Numbered from the stretch's first letter, positions 35,988 to 46,190 are shown. The stretch is DNA of 64,000 nucleotides from Pseudoramibacter alactolyticus ATCC 23263 (GCF_000185505.1 NZ_GL622359.1:1089412-1153411); one strand, 5' to 3'. Numbers and translations are program-made. Notes: generated by a model from the letters alone, not told the origin.

Positions 35988-36842
35988 TTACTGCTCCGGA
36001 TCGCCGCCTTTCGCCTTGATGCTCTGCCACAAAGCCTCGAGCTGCGCCGTCGCGTATTCGTCCAGCTGTTTTTCCTGGCACGCCGCCGATGCTTCCATTT
36101 CTTTCAGGCGTCCGGCGAATTTGGCATTGCTCTTTCGCAGCACCAACTCCGGCTGGAAGCCGCAAAGCCGCGCCACGTTCACGGCGGCCAAAAGCAGATC
36201 GCCCAGTTCTTCTTCCAAATGAACGCGGTCGCCCGAGCCCAGCGCCTCGGCCACTTCAGCGCTTTTTTCACGGACTTTGGCCAGCGCCGGCGCCGGATCC
36301 TGCCAATCAAAGCCCGCCTTGCCGACCTTGGCCAAAAGCTTTTCCGCCTGCATCAGCGCCGTGAAGGTCCGGGGGATGCGGTCTATTTCTTCCGACAGCG
36401 TCGCCGTTTGCTTTTCGTCCCGCTTGAGCGCCTCCCAGTCAACAGCCTCGGCTCGGGCATCCCCGAAAACGTGGGGATGGCGATGAATCATCTTCCGATT
36501 GATCCTTGAGAGCACATCGCCGATATCAAAGCTTTCCGATTCCCGCCCGAGCTGCGCATGAAACGCCACCTGAAAGAGCACGTCGCCCAGCTCCTCGATC
36601 AGATTGTCCCGATCTTCGCCTTCAATGGCGTCGAGCACCTCATAACATTCTTCCAGCAAATAGCGCGCTAAGGAAACGTGCGTCTGCGCCTTATCCCAGG
36701 GGCAGCCGCTCTCCGAGCGCAAGGCCCCCATGATCGCGACGAGCGTTTCAAAGCGGCGGGGATTCATCGCCAGGCAAGCCTTAGGATCGCTGTCGGGCAG
36801 CCGATATTCCGTTGTCTCCGGATGCTTCAAATTTTTTGTCAT
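35988..36842 (-). CDS. mazG: MazG nucleoside triphosphate pyrophosphohydrolase
   Basis: A 284-residue protein with two MazG all-alpha repeats. The first has EECYEVLDAIE and EELGDVLFQVAFHA with the Mg-binding acidic residues; the second has HLEEELGDLLLAAVNVAR. CPWDKAQTH in the first repeat is typical. It hydrolyses NTPs or dNTPs to monophosphates and may lower ppGpp or remove damaged nucleotides. The ATG overlaps the murJ stop (ATGA). The tetrapyrrole methylase domain fused to MazG in B. subtilis YabN is absent. Confidence 0.94.
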   Translation of the reverse strand: MTKNLKHPETTEYRLPDSDPKACLAMNPRRFETLVAIMGALRSESGCPWDKAQTHVSLARYLLEECYEVLDAIEGEDRDNLIEELGDVLFQVAFHAQLGRESESFDIGDVLSRINRKMIHRHPHVFGDARAEAVDWEALKRDEKQTATLSEEIDRIPRTFTALMQAEKLLAKVGKAGFDWQDPAPALAKVREKSAEVAEALGSGDRVHLEEELGDLLLAAVNVARLCGFQPELVLRKSNAKFAGRLKEMEASAACQEKQLDEYATAQLEALWQSIKAKGGDPEQ

Positions 36843-38485
36843 GCTTTAAACACCCTCTGCCTCCAATGCAGCAGCTTTCGATAAAGGGGAACAATCCGGC
36901 GATGACCGGGCAGCACCGCGATCTCTTCGTCGCTGATCGCTCCCGTCAGGATAATCATCACCGCATACACCGCCACCGCCGCCGCGAAAGCAATGATCAT
37001 CGCCAGAAAATTGCCGATCACCCCCAAAAGGCACCGGTAAACCAGCGATGTGACGACGCCCATCACCGCAGTCGCAATCAGCGGCTTCACCACCGTTCGG
37101 TGCCACGAAATACGCACGCCGGTAAAACGTTTCACGCAGATGTAGTTGGCGACCGTCAGATAAATAAAGGTCAGCATATAGTCCAGCCCCATGCCGTAGA
37201 TATTGATCGCCGGAATGCTCATGGCAATCCAGCCGGTGACCGAGAACACGATGATCCCCAGCCCCAGCGTGATCAGCGGCACGCGGAAATGGTCGATGGA
37301 CTGCAGGATGCTCTGAAAAATATTGGAGAGCATCATGAACATCGTCGCGTAGGCAAAAACCCGGAGCATCCCCGGACCATATTTCGATCCCGGAAAGAGC
37401 AAATTGAAAATCCCCTTCGAGAGCACCGACATCCCCACGCAGCAGGGCAGCCCGACCAGAATCACAATGCGGATGGCCAAATCAATTTTGTGGTTCGTCG
37501 TCACCTTGTCCCTCAGCGCGAAGGATTCCGAAATCGCCGGAATCATGGCCACCGCCAGATTGGCCGAAATGATGAGCGGCACATTCACCAGGGTATCCAC
37601 ATTGGTAAAATCGCCGAACATCATCGTAGCCGTGTGCGCATTGATGCCCGCCACCGCCAGCCGAGGCACATAAATAAAGGAATTGATCGTCGCGAAAAGC
37701 GACACGATCACCGAGGTGAGGGTCACCGGCACGGCAATCACCACCAGCCGTCTCAGCAGGCGCTGCCAGCTCCGCGGCTTCCTGCGCGTCGTGCGCTTAA
37801 GCTTCGCCCCATAGGTATCCATGAAGATCCAAAAGATTGCCGCCAGCATCACCGCCGCGACCATCCCGCCGGCCGTCGCGCCAAAAATCGCACCGCCGAC
37901 GCCTTTGCCGATGTCATGGCGGATTCCCGTCACATAAAACCAGCACAGCAGGATGCCCAGAAACACCCGCACGATCTGCTCGACGATCTGGGAGATCGCC
38001 GTCGGCGTCATAATCTGAAAGCCCTGAAAAAATCCCCGAAAGGCTGAACAAACGGAAATGATAAACGGGGCCGGCGCAATGGCAATGATGGCGCTGTAGC
38101 TTTCCGGCGGCCAGTGAGCAATGCGGATGATAAAGTGCGCACCAAGGCCCAGAAACAAGCTGGAAACGCCGCCGAGCACCAGCAGGGCAGCCATCGAGAC
38201 GCGAAACACGTCCTTTGCGCCGCGATAATCGCCCACGGCCGTGCTTTCCGAAACCATCTTTGAAATCGCGACGGGAACCCCCACCGTCGACACCATGAGC
38301 AGCATGTTGTAAATATTGGTGACATTGCCGTAAATACCGTTGCCGAAGCTGCCGACCAGGCGATAAAGCGGTACCTTGTAAAAAAGGCCGAGGAGGCGGG
38401 ACAAAACGCCTGCCGCCGCCAGAATGGTCGCCCCTTTTAAAAAATTGCTCGTTTTTTTCGCTTCATTCGATTGATTGTTACTCAC
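36839..38485 (-). CDS. MOP-superfamily lipid flippase (SpoVB/YabM/MurJ type)
   Basis: A 548-residue polytopic membrane protein with about 14 hydrophobic segments. FLKGATILAAAGVLSRLLGLFYKVPL at the N-terminus is typical of the polysaccharide-export/SpoVB branch of the family that moves lipid-linked sugars such as lipid II. The start is GTG with GAGG seven bases upstream. In Firmicutes the gene at this position (yabM) is kept outside sporulation, so in this apparently non-sporing organism a role in vegetative wall synthesis is the likely one. It is followed directly by mazG. Confidence 0.9.
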   Translation of the reverse strand: MSNNQSNEAKKTSNFLKGATILAAAGVLSRLLGLFYKVPLYRLVGSFGNGIYGNVTNIYNMLLMVSTVGVPVAISKMVSESTAVGDYRGAKDVFRVSMAALLVLGGVSSLFLGLGAHFIIRIAHWPPESYSAIIAIAPAPFIISVCSAFRGFFQGFQIMTPTAISQIVEQIVRVFLGILLCWFYVTGIRHDIGKGVGGAIFGATAGGMVAAVMLAAIFWIFMDTYGAKLKRTTRRKPRSWQRLLRRLVVIAVPVTLTSVIVSLFATINSFIYVPRLAVAGINAHTATMMFGDFTNVDTLVNVPLIISANLAVAMIPAISESFALRDKVTTNHKIDLAIRIVILVGLPCCVGMSVLSKGIFNLLFPGSKYGPGMLRVFAYATMFMMLSNIFQSILQSIDHFRVPLITLGLGIIVFSVTGWIAMSIPAINIYGMGLDYMLTFIYLTVANYICVKRFTGVRISWHRTVVKPLIATAVMGVVTSLVYRCLLGVIGNFLAMIIAFAAAVAVYAVMIILTGAISDEEIAVLPGHRRIVPLYRKLLHWRQRVFKA

Positions 38486-38503
38486 CGATCGCCTCTGTCC
38501 ATT

Positions 38504-40033
38504 TTAAATGCGCTTTTCGTATGTTTTAACGTGAAGTTCCTTTTTGAGCTGGTCAACATAATCCGCCGTCAAATTTTTGATTTCGTCGTCCACATCCGCC
38601 TTGACATCCTGAAGGTCCTTGATCTGCTTCTGATACGCTTTCTTCGATTCGTTCTGCTGGATGCTCTGCGTAATGGCCGCCTTGTGATTTTTCCAGGAAT
38701 CCTTCTTTTGGGTTTTGTCGTACACAAAGATCACGTGATAGCCATTGGTGGTTTTAACCGGGCCAACCGCCGTGTTTTTCGATGCGTTAAAGGCCGCCTT
38801 GGAAAACGCCGGCACCATGCGGGCGCTTTTAAACGCCCCCAAATCCATCGATTCCAAAACCTTTTTATTGGTTTTGGTCGAATATTTGCGCATCAGCTTT
38901 TTAAAGGCTGCTTTGGTTTTAATCCCTTTGGCCTCCTTCGCGATTTTTTTCGCCAGAACCGGATCCTTCGTCAGGATATGGCAAGCCGACACCGTCTTGG
39001 GATTATAAGTCGATTCGTGACTTTCGTAATATTCCTTCACATCCTGATTCGAAACCTTCACATCCTTGGCCAGCGCCGAACGAATCGCCGCCTGCGCCGC
39101 TCTTCCCTTGGCTTCTTCCTTTTGATATTTGCGGAAAATGGCCGCCGTCATCCCATAATTCTGAAGATACGAATCCAGCGTGCTGTCCTTGGGAAAATAC
39201 ATCTTCAGCGTCATGTTGAGGAGCTTTTGCTGCGCCGCGACCGCATCGCTCGAAATCTTAATATGGTGATCCTTGCAGTACTGAATCATGCCGCGATAGG
39301 TGCCGATGGTTTTAAAAACCGACTGATTGATCCTCTTCTGGGTGGCTCTATCTGTCGCCGGGGCCGACCCGGTAGACGCATACGTCGATAACACCTTGCC
39401 GACATAATAATAGTAGTATTCACCGTGGGTCACCTTCTTTTTGTCAACGGTGCCGACGGATTTGTCCAGGAAGCGATACGGATGCTTCTTCAGTTGTTTC
39501 CTATAAGCAGCCAATGCTTTCGAGGCATATTCGGTCGTCACGGTATTGTCCTGCATGAACTGCGCGAACAGTTTGTCATTGGTCGAATAATTTTTCAAAA
39601 TCCCCGCGTATTTCTTGGCCGCCTGCTTTTTAACCGCCTGATAGGTGATGGCGCCCGTTTTCTTCGCCGAAGCTTCGTTCACCTTCAATTTGTCTTTCTT
39701 AGCCTTGGCCGCCAGCACCTGATTTTGAATCACTGCGTCAAAGGTATTCTTCTGCAAATCCTTCAGATCCGAACCGGTGGGCATGGTCTGGCCGTTCACC
39801 GCGTAATAAATGGCCGTGTTGGCCATCGTGTTGTTATAAACCGCTTTAGTCAGCTGCTTGCCGTTAATGGTGGCGATCACCTGTGCCCGATCTCTTTCAG
39901 GATTGACGGTAACCAGCGCGCAGCCAGAAACGAGCGCGCCTACCAGCCCCAGGCAAACCACTGCCGTGAGCGCCCTGCCGATGACAGCGGTCAGCCGCCT
40001 CGATTGCTTTGGATTTTTTTGTGTCCTTTGCAT
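38504..40033 (-). CDS. prsA: PrsA-like foldase lipoprotein (parvulin peptidyl-prolyl isomerase)
   Basis: A 509-residue secreted chaperone. A lipoprotein signal is visible: basic start, hydrophobic core and lipobox LVSGC near residue 38. A SurA-N-like helical region follows, then a parvulin domain (about 345-450) with VSACHILTKDPVLAKKIAKE and TTNGYHVIFVYD. The protein is unusually rich in Lys and Ala. It helps exported proteins fold on the outer face of the membrane. ATG 40033 follows AAAGGAG. It lies between mfd and the flippase, where many Clostridia also keep spoVT, absent here. Confidence 0.92.
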   Translation of the reverse strand: MQRTQKNPKQSRRLTAVIGRALTAVVCLGLVGALVSGCALVTVNPERDRAQVIATINGKQLTKAVYNNTMANTAIYYAVNGQTMPTGSDLKDLQKNTFDAVIQNQVLAAKAKKDKLKVNEASAKKTGAITYQAVKKQAAKKYAGILKNYSTNDKLFAQFMQDNTVTTEYASKALAAYRKQLKKHPYRFLDKSVGTVDKKKVTHGEYYYYYVGKVLSTYASTGSAPATDRATQKRINQSVFKTIGTYRGMIQYCKDHHIKISSDAVAAQQKLLNMTLKMYFPKDSTLDSYLQNYGMTAAIFRKYQKEEAKGRAAQAAIRSALAKDVKVSNQDVKEYYESHESTYNPKTVSACHILTKDPVLAKKIAKEAKGIKTKAAFKKLMRKYSTKTNKKVLESMDLGAFKSARMVPAFSKAAFNASKNTAVGPVKTTNGYHVIFVYDKTQKKDSWKNHKAAITQSIQQNESKKAYQKQIKDLQDVKADVDDEIKNLTADYVDQLKKELHVKTYEKRI

Positions 40034-40127
40034 GTTTTCTCCTTTAAGCCCTCAAATCATTCTGCCGAGCCGCCGGCTGGCGGCCCGCCATCTTTAAGAT
40101 GCTAACATTCTACCACATCTTTCGCTT

Positions 40128-43100
40128 TTACTGTATTTTCTTAAAGAATTCCATCAGATGATCCAGCATTTTGGCCTGGATGCGCCCGCCAAGGGCGATA
40201 GACCACACCTTATCCCGATGTTTGTCCGCCTTGAACTTAACGCCGAAGCGCGCAAAAAGCAGCTGCACCACATCGCCGGCGGGCATGGGCACCGGCTTGG
40301 CTTCGTCAAAAAAGAGCAGCACCCGGTCGCGCTGCTGGCGAAGCTCGACAACGCCGCAGGCCTCGGCCATGCGCCCGACCACCGACAGCTTGAGCAAATT
40401 GCGCACGCTGGTCGGCACCGGGCCGAAGCAATCTTCAAGGGCCGCGGCCATATCGGCCAAATCATTCTCGTCGGCAAGGGCCGCGATTTTTTTGTAGATA
40501 TCGTATTTCACGACCTCGCTGTCGATATAAGTCTCCGGAATATAGGCATCGAGCTCCAAGTTGATTTTAACCGGCTCTTTTCCGGCCGCCGCTTCCGGCA
40601 GTTGGCCGGTGTGTTCGGCGATGGTCTCTTCCAGAATGCGGCAATACATTTCATAACCGATGCTGAAAAGATGCCCCGACTGCTCGGCACCGAGGATATT
40701 GCCGGCTCCGCGGATTTCCAGATCGCGCATCGCCACTTTAAAGCCCGATCCGAAAGCCGTGAAATCCTTGATGGCCTTCAGCCGTTTCTGGGCGACGTCC
40801 GACAGAGCCCTGCGCTTGTAAAGAATATAACAAAATGCCTGATTGCTCGAGCGGCCGACCCGCCCCCGCAGCTGATACAGCTGGGAGAGTCCCATGGCAT
40901 CGCCGTCGTCGACGACCATCGTGTTGGCGTTGCGCACGTCGAGCCCCGACTCAACGATGGCCGTCGTCACCAGCACGTCGTAGGCCTTGTCGACAAAGGC
41001 CTGCATGATCCGCTCGAGCGCTTCGCCGGGCATCTGGCCGTGGGCCGTCACCACCCGGGCGCCGGGCACCATCCGCCGCACCTGATCGGCCCGCTCATTC
41101 AAATCCTTGATGCAGTTGTGCACAAAATACACCTGGCCGCCCCGGCGGATTTCCCGGGCGATGGCATCGCCGACCACCACCGCGTTGTCGCGCATCACAT
41201 AGGTGCGCACCGGCCGGCGGCCCGCCGGCGGCTCGGCGATCACGCTCATATCCCGGATGCCCGTCATCGACATGTGCAGCGTCCGGGGGATCGGCGTCGC
41301 CGAGAGGGTCAGCACATCGACGTTCTCCCGCAGGCTCTTCAGCTTCTCTTTGGCGCGCACCCCAAAGCGCTGCTCCTCATCCACAATCAAAAGGCCCAGA
41401 TCTTTGAAACGCATATCCTTGGAGAGCAGCCGGTGGGTGCCCACCACCACATCCACCCGGCCGGCGGCAAGATCGGCGAGGACAGCCTTTTGCTCCTTGG
41501 GCGTGCGGAAGCGGCTCATCACCTCCACGGTGATCGGGTAACGGGCAAAACGCGAACGCATCGTCTCGTAATGCTGCTGGGCCAGAATGGTGGTCGGCAC
41601 CAGCAAAGCCACCTGCTTGCTGTCCATCACGGCTTTAAAGGCCGCCCGCAGCGCCACCTCGGTCTTGCCGTAGCCCACATCGCCGCAGAGCAGCCGATCC
41701 ATGGGAACCGGCTTTTCCATATCCGCCTTGATCTCCTCGATGCAGCGCAGCTGATCGTCCGTCTCTTCATAGGGGAAGGCGTCCTCAAATTCCCGCTGCC
41801 AGGATGTGTCTTTGCCAAAGGCATATCCGGGTCGGGACCGCCTGGCGGCATAAAGGGCGATCAGCTCGTCGGCCATGTCCTCCACGGCCTTCTTGGCCCT
41901 GGCTTTGGTCTTGGCCCAGTCCGGCCGTCCCAGGGTATTCACCTTCGGCTTTCGGTCTCCCCCGGTGCCGATATAGGCCTGGATCGAGCCCATTTGATCC
42001 ACCGGCAGATAAAGGCGGTCGTCCCCCTGATAGGCGATGACGATCATGTCCTTCGTGGTCTCGCCGATGGTCATCTTTTCGATGCCCTGGTAAACGCCGA
42101 TGCCGTGAATGTCGTGCACCACATAATCCCCGGCGGACAGGCTCGTGAAGGTTTCGATTTTTTTGCCGGACGGCTTTTTCCGGCGGCGTTTTTTTCGCGC
42201 CGCCGGTTTAAAAATCTCCGACTGGCTGATAAACACCAGATGCTCGGCCGGCAGCTCAAACCCTTCGGAGAATTCTCCCCGCGCAAAATAAACTCCCGGC
42301 GTCGTGCCGTCGCTGTAAACGCCGAGGTCCTGTTCACCGAGCAGCGTGCGGACGGCCTTTTCACCCCCGGCGCTCCGGCAGCCGATGACGATGCGGTCGC
42401 CGTTCTCCAGATGCTGCTTGAGCATATCGCAAAAATAGGGCACCCGCCCCACAAAGCTTTCGATGCTGCGGGCACTCATATCAAACGTTTCCGCAGCTTC
42501 GCTTCGCATGTCTGAAAACAAATTGGCTTTGACCGTCGGCCGCCGGCTAAGCGCCGCCGTGAGCGCATCGAGCTCCCAGAATTTTTCACCCTCCTCCGGG
42601 AACAACTCGCCGGCATCGATCAGCGTCTCGAAATCTTCCCGGCTTTTTTCAAGAAAAGTCTCGGCCGCCGCGGCCGCCTGCTCCCACTCGTCCCAGAAAA
42701 TCACAGCCTGCTTGCCCAGATAGCTTTCCAGGCTGCTGCCTTCGCCGGCAAAGGCCGAAAAGGTCTCGTCGTGTTCCATTGGCTCCGCCAGCAGCCGATC
42801 GATCAGCGCCGCATGGGCCGCGCCGCCATAACGCGCTGCCATCGTTTTAAGCAGCTGCTCCCGCTCCCCGCGGCTTAAAATCGACTCGCGCACCGGCGCG
42901 ATTTTAATCCGTGTTAGCGTCAATGCGCTGCGCTGGGTCGCCATGTCCATCTGCTTCAGGGATTCGAGCTCGTCGTCAAAGAAGTCCGCGCGGACGCCGG
43001 TCGCCGCCCCGACGGGAAACACATCCACGATCTCGCCCCGTTTGGCATATTGGCCGGCGCTTTCCACCTGGCTGACCCGGATATAGCCCCGATCCGACAG

Positions 43101-43562
43101 CTGCGCCGCCAAATCGTCGGGCTCCAGCGTCATCCCCGGTTTGAGCGTTAAAAACCGCTTCCTGAGCGCCCGGCTTGCCGGCATTTTTTTTAGCAGGTTG
43201 CTCACAGAGGTGCAAATCACGTATTTGCGGCGTCCCAGGAGCTGCTCGAGCACCTGCATCCGCTTTTCGGTGATCTCCCGGCTGTGCACGTCCGAAAAAT
43301 AATCGTGAATCGGCTCCTCGGGAAAGTAGAGCACGTTATCCGGCGCCCATTGGGCCAGCCGCTCCGCCTTGGCCAGCGCCTCGCGGTCCGTCGCCGTGAT
43401 ATAAAGCAGATGGCCCTTGGTCGCTTCCCGCAAATACAACGCCAAAAAACCTTTCAAACCGTCCTTGACGTTTGAAAGGTTAACCGATGCCCCCGCGCGC
43501 AGCCGTTTGACGATGCGGTGACTTTTCGTGGTGTCAAAAAAATCAAAAATTTTGCGATTCAT
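40128..43562 (-). CDS. mfd: Transcription-repair coupling factor Mfd
   Basis: A 1144-residue DNA translocase that removes stalled RNA polymerase and recruits UvrA. Order: UvrB-homology module (from about 15, with HDYFSDV), a charged linker, the RNAP-interacting CarD-like domain (about 480-545, AGDYVVHDIHGIGVYQGIEK), the RecG-like helicase with Walker A GDVGYGKTEVAL and DEEQRFG, SATPIPRTL, and the C-terminal TRCF domain (from about 1000, DAYIPETYI). Full length for the family. The linker carries a short run of basic residues (about 455-470). It follows pth by 25 bases. Confidence 0.97.
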   Translation of the reverse strand: MNRKIFDFFDTTKSHRIVKRLRAGASVNLSNVKDGLKGFLALYLREATKGHLLYITATDREALAKAERLAQWAPDNVLYFPEEPIHDYFSDVHSREITEKRMQVLEQLLGRRKYVICTSVSNLLKKMPASRALRKRFLTLKPGMTLEPDDLAAQLSDRGYIRVSQVESAGQYAKRGEIVDVFPVGAATGVRADFFDDELESLKQMDMATQRSALTLTRIKIAPVRESILSRGEREQLLKTMAARYGGAAHAALIDRLLAEPMEHDETFSAFAGEGSSLESYLGKQAVIFWDEWEQAAAAAETFLEKSREDFETLIDAGELFPEEGEKFWELDALTAALSRRPTVKANLFSDMRSEAAETFDMSARSIESFVGRVPYFCDMLKQHLENGDRIVIGCRSAGGEKAVRTLLGEQDLGVYSDGTTPGVYFARGEFSEGFELPAEHLVFISQSEIFKPAARKKRRRKKPSGKKIETFTSLSAGDYVVHDIHGIGVYQGIEKMTIGETTKDMIVIAYQGDDRLYLPVDQMGSIQAYIGTGGDRKPKVNTLGRPDWAKTKARAKKAVEDMADELIALYAARRSRPGYAFGKDTSWQREFEDAFPYEETDDQLRCIEEIKADMEKPVPMDRLLCGDVGYGKTEVALRAAFKAVMDSKQVALLVPTTILAQQHYETMRSRFARYPITVEVMSRFRTPKEQKAVLADLAAGRVDVVVGTHRLLSKDMRFKDLGLLIVDEEQRFGVRAKEKLKSLRENVDVLTLSATPIPRTLHMSMTGIRDMSVIAEPPAGRRPVRTYVMRDNAVVVGDAIAREIRRGGQVYFVHNCIKDLNERADQVRRMVPGARVVTAHGQMPGEALERIMQAFVDKAYDVLVTTAIVESGLDVRNANTMVVDDGDAMGLSQLYQLRGRVGRSSNQAFCYILYKRRALSDVAQKRLKAIKDFTAFGSGFKVAMRDLEIRGAGNILGAEQSGHLFSIGYEMYCRILEETIAEHTGQLPEAAAGKEPVKINLELDAYIPETYIDSEVVKYDIYKKIAALADENDLADMAAALEDCFGPVPTSVRNLLKLSVVGRMAEACGVVELRQQRDRVLLFFDEAKPVPMPAGDVVQLLFARFGVKFKADKHRDKVWSIALGGRIQAKMLDHLMEFFKKIQ

Positions 43563-43587
43563 ATTGGTTCCGTTCTTCTGCCGATGG

Positions 43588-44154
43588 TCATCTGCGCACG
43601 TTCATGCGGTTCATCGCGAGATCCACGCCGTCGCTGACGATCATCGCCGCGGCTTTGGCCGCCTGCCCGACCGCCGTCCTCACCGCCTCGCCGTCATCCC
43701 CGAAAAGATGGCCCAGCACATAATCGGCCAAATCCCATCCCCGGGGGCTTTCGCCGATGCCGATGCGCACCCGGGGAAAATCCGTCGTCCCCAGATGCCC
43801 GACCACCGAACGCATGCCGTTATGGGTGCCGGCACCGCCTTTTGGGCGAATCCGCAGCTGACCGGGCGCGAGGTCCACATCATCGTAAATCACAACGATC
43901 TGTTCGGAAGGCACTTTGTAGTAATCTGCCAGCGCGCGGACGCATCGCCCGCTCTCGTTCATAAAAGTCTGGGGCAAAACCAGCTTAATCCGCTCGGCGC
44001 CCTCGCGATAATCGCCCGTCAGTCCAAAATGCTCCGCCTTGTTCAGCAGCACCTGTTTGGCTTTGGCCAAAGCGTCAACCGCCATAAAGCCCACGTTATG
44101 CCTGGTGTCGGCATAGCGTGGGCCCGGATTTCCTAAACCAACGATTAAAAACAT
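43588..44154 (-). CDS. pth: Peptidyl-tRNA hydrolase
   Basis: Releases tRNA from prematurely dropped peptidyl-tRNA. It has 188 residues. LIVGLGNPGPRYADTRHNVG contains the catalytic His; PQTFMNESG, IYDDVDLAPGQLRIRPKGG and GGAGTHNGMRSV with the substrate Asn are all present. The ATG overlaps the prs stop by one base (TGATG). Confidence 0.97.
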   Translation of the reverse strand: MFLIVGLGNPGPRYADTRHNVGFMAVDALAKAKQVLLNKAEHFGLTGDYREGAERIKLVLPQTFMNESGRCVRALADYYKVPSEQIVVIYDDVDLAPGQLRIRPKGGAGTHNGMRSVVGHLGTTDFPRVRIGIGESPRGWDLADYVLGHLFGDDGEAVRTAVGQAAKAAAMIVSDGVDLAMNRMNVRR

Positions 44155-45113
44155 CAGGAGTAGCTCCCGGTGAACAGGCGGCTGAGCGGTCTGCCCAGAT
44201 GGATATAGTCGATGGCCCGCCCGAAGGTTGCGCCGGTAGACAGAATCTTAAGCTTGCCAATGCGTTTTTTTTCGGGGATTTCAATGGTGTCCAGCGTCAC
44301 CAGCTCTTCCAGAGCGGATTTCTCGATGCGCTCCATGGCCGGACCGGAGAACACCCCATGGGTGCAGCCGGCGCGCACCGATTTCGCGCCCAATTCCATA
44401 ATGGCATTGGCCCCGGTGGTGATGGTTCCCGCCGTGTCGATCATATCGTCAATCATGATGCAGTTCTTGCCTTTGACATCCCCAATGACGCCCATAACCG
44501 CCGTTTCGTTCGGCTTGGGTCTTTCCTTATCGATGATGGCAAAAGGCACCCCCAGGGCCCTCGCCAGTTTGCGCGTCCGCTTAACAGAGCCGGCATCCGG
44601 CGCCACCACAGCCATATCGTCCAGATTCTTCGATGCAAAATAATCGGCAATAATGCTGCCGCCGGCCAGATGATCCAGCGGGATATCAAAAAATCCCTGA
44701 ATCTGATTGGAGTGAAGATCCATGGTCAGCACCCGGTCTGCCCCCGCCGTGGTGATGAGATTGGCCACCAGTTTAGCGGTGATCGGATCTCGGGATTTGG
44801 CCTTGCGATCCTGTCTGGCATAGCCGAAATAGGGCATCACGGCTGTGATGCGCCCGGCGGAGGCCCGCTTCAGGGCATCGATTAAAATCAGCAGCTCCAT
44901 CAAATTGTCGTTGCAGGGATTGCTGGTCGATTGAATCACAAAGACATCCGCCCCGCGAACCGATTCATGAATATTCAGACCGATCTCCCCGTCGCTGAAG
45001 TGCATCACTTCCGCGTTGCACAAGGACACTTCCAAATAGGCTGCAATATCCCGGGCCAACGGCTGATTGCCATTCCCCGTAATCACTTTAATGCCGCTAA
45101 AATTGCCGTCCAT
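44154..45113 (-). CDS. prs: Ribose-phosphate pyrophosphokinase
   Basis: Makes PRPP for purine, pyrimidine, histidine and NAD synthesis, feeding both hpt and the histidine operon in this window. It has 319 residues. [19 protein letters not shown], the histidine region [15 protein letters not shown], and the PRPP loop [13 protein letters not shown] are visible. ATG 45113 is chosen, 11 bases after GGAGG; the alternative TTG at 45131 would overlap that ribosome site. It follows glmU by about 70 bases. Confidence 0.96.
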   Translation of the reverse strand: MDGNFSGIKVITGNGNQPLARDIAAYLEVSLCNAEVMHFSDGEIGLNIHESVRGADVFVIQSTSNPCNDNLMELLILIDALKRASAGRITAVMPYFGYARQDRKAKSRDPITAKLVANLITTAGADRVLTMDLHSNQIQGFFDIPLDHLAGGSIIADYFASKNLDDMAVVAPDAGSVKRTRKLARALGVPFAIIDKERPKPNETAVMGVIGDVKGKNCIMIDDMIDTAGTITTGANAIMELGAKSVRAGCTHGVFSGPAMERIEKSALEELVTLDTIEIPEKKRIGKLKILSTGATFGRAIDYIHLGRPLSRLFTGSYS

Positions 45114-45182
45114 CTTCTTTTTTACCTCCAAAACAATTTGCTGTTTTTTACGTATTTCTAACGATTTGTATGCTTCCTCGCT

Positions 45183-46190
45183 TTATTCCCGGATCACTGC
45201 ATAGGGGCCGATGTGTTCTCCCGGTGCAATCGCTGCGTGACTGACCGTCGACAGCATCACAACGGCGCCCTCGCCGATCACCGCTTCCGTCAGGCAGCTG
45301 CCGCTGCCAATCAGCGCATCCTCGCCGATGATCACCCTGCCCTCGGTGACCACGCCGGGCTCAATCACCGCGTCCCGTCCGATTTGGGTGTCGCAGCTCA
45401 AATAGGTGTTTGCCGGATCCACAATCAGCGCCCCGGCCGCCAGCCAATAGGCATTGATCCGCCGCCGCATGATGGCCGCCGCCTCTGCAAGCTGCCCTTT
45501 TGAATTGACGGCCACGATGTCCTCAAAATCCGGTGTCGGATAAGACCCCACGGTTTTGCCGGCCCGCCGCAGGATTTCGATGCTGTCCGTTAAATAATAT
45601 TCACCCTGGGCGTTGTTCGGTTGAATCGCTGCCAGTGCTTCGCGCAGCGCCGCCGCGTCGAAGCAGTACATCCCCGAGTTGATCTCAGTGATGGCCCGCT
45701 CTGCCGCGGATGCGTCCCTTTCCTCCACAATTTTCCGGAGCGCACCGCCGTCTTTGACGATGCGGCCGTAGCCCGTCGGATCGTCAAAATGCGCCGTCAG
45801 CACCGTCGCGGCAAAGCCGCCGGCCTCGTGCGCCTCGATAAGTCCCCTCAGGGTTTCCGGGCGCACCAGGGGGGCGTCTCCCACCAAAATCAGCACATTG
45901 CCGTCAAAATCTTCGATAAACGGCAGGGCCTGCGCCACCGCGTGACCGGTGCCCAACTGCTCGGCCTGTTCAAACGTTTCAATTGCATCCGGCAGCGCAT
46001 CCCGCACGGCCTGCGCCTGATAGCCGACAATCACGGCAATCGCTTCAATCCCCGCCTGATGATTGGCGCGAATCACATGGTCCACCAAAGATTTGCCGCA
46101 GATACGGTGCAGCACCTTCGCGTGCTTAGAGCGCATGCGCGTGCCCTTGCCCGCCGCGAGAATAATGGTTTTTGTCTCTTTCATTGCCAC
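45183..46190 (-). CDS. glmU: GlmU, uridylyltransferase domain with truncated acetyltransferase domain
   Basis: A 335-residue protein; usual GlmU is about 450-460. The N-terminal pyrophosphorylase (about 1-235) is complete: LAAGKGTRMRSKHAKVLH, EQLGTGHAVAQAL, GDAPLVRPE and ITEINSGMYCF. The left-handed beta-helix that follows stops after IGPYAVIRE, at the point where E. coli GlmU has IGPFARLRP, so the Lys, His, Tyr and Asn residues of the acetyltransferase site are all missing. No continuation is found in other frames before prs. It should still make UDP-GlcNAc from GlcNAc-1-P; acetylation of GlcN-1-P must be done elsewhere. The start is GTG, seven bases after AGGAG. Confidence 0.92.
   Translation of the reverse strand: MAMKETKTIILAAGKGTRMRSKHAKVLHRICGKSLVDHVIRANHQAGIEAIAVIVGYQAQAVRDALPDAIETFEQAEQLGTGHAVAQALPFIEDFDGNVLILVGDAPLVRPETLRGLIEAHEAGGFAATVLTAHFDDPTGYGRIVKDGGALRKIVEERDASAAERAITEINSGMYCFDAAALREALAAIQPNNAQGEYYLTDSIEILRRAGKTVGSYPTPDFEDIVAVNSKGQLAEAAAIMRRRINAYWLAAGALIVDPANTYLSCDTQIGRDAVIEPGVVTEGRVIIGEDALIGSGSCLTEAVIGEGAVVMLSTVSHAAIAPGEHIGPYAVIRE

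Noticed and set aside
40069-40084. GCCGCC/GGCGGC hairpin between mfd and prsA as a terminator
   Set aside because: No T-run follows on the minus strand, so it is not a convincing intrinsic terminator.
40158-42515. A 785-codon open frame on + across the middle of mfd
   Set aside because: It lies wholly antisense to mfd, is rich in His, Arg, Gly and Ala as expected from the reverse of GC-rich codons, and has no ribosome site. The same holds for long antisense frames over tex (15018-16544), the flippase (36812-38047) and murE (25409-26149).
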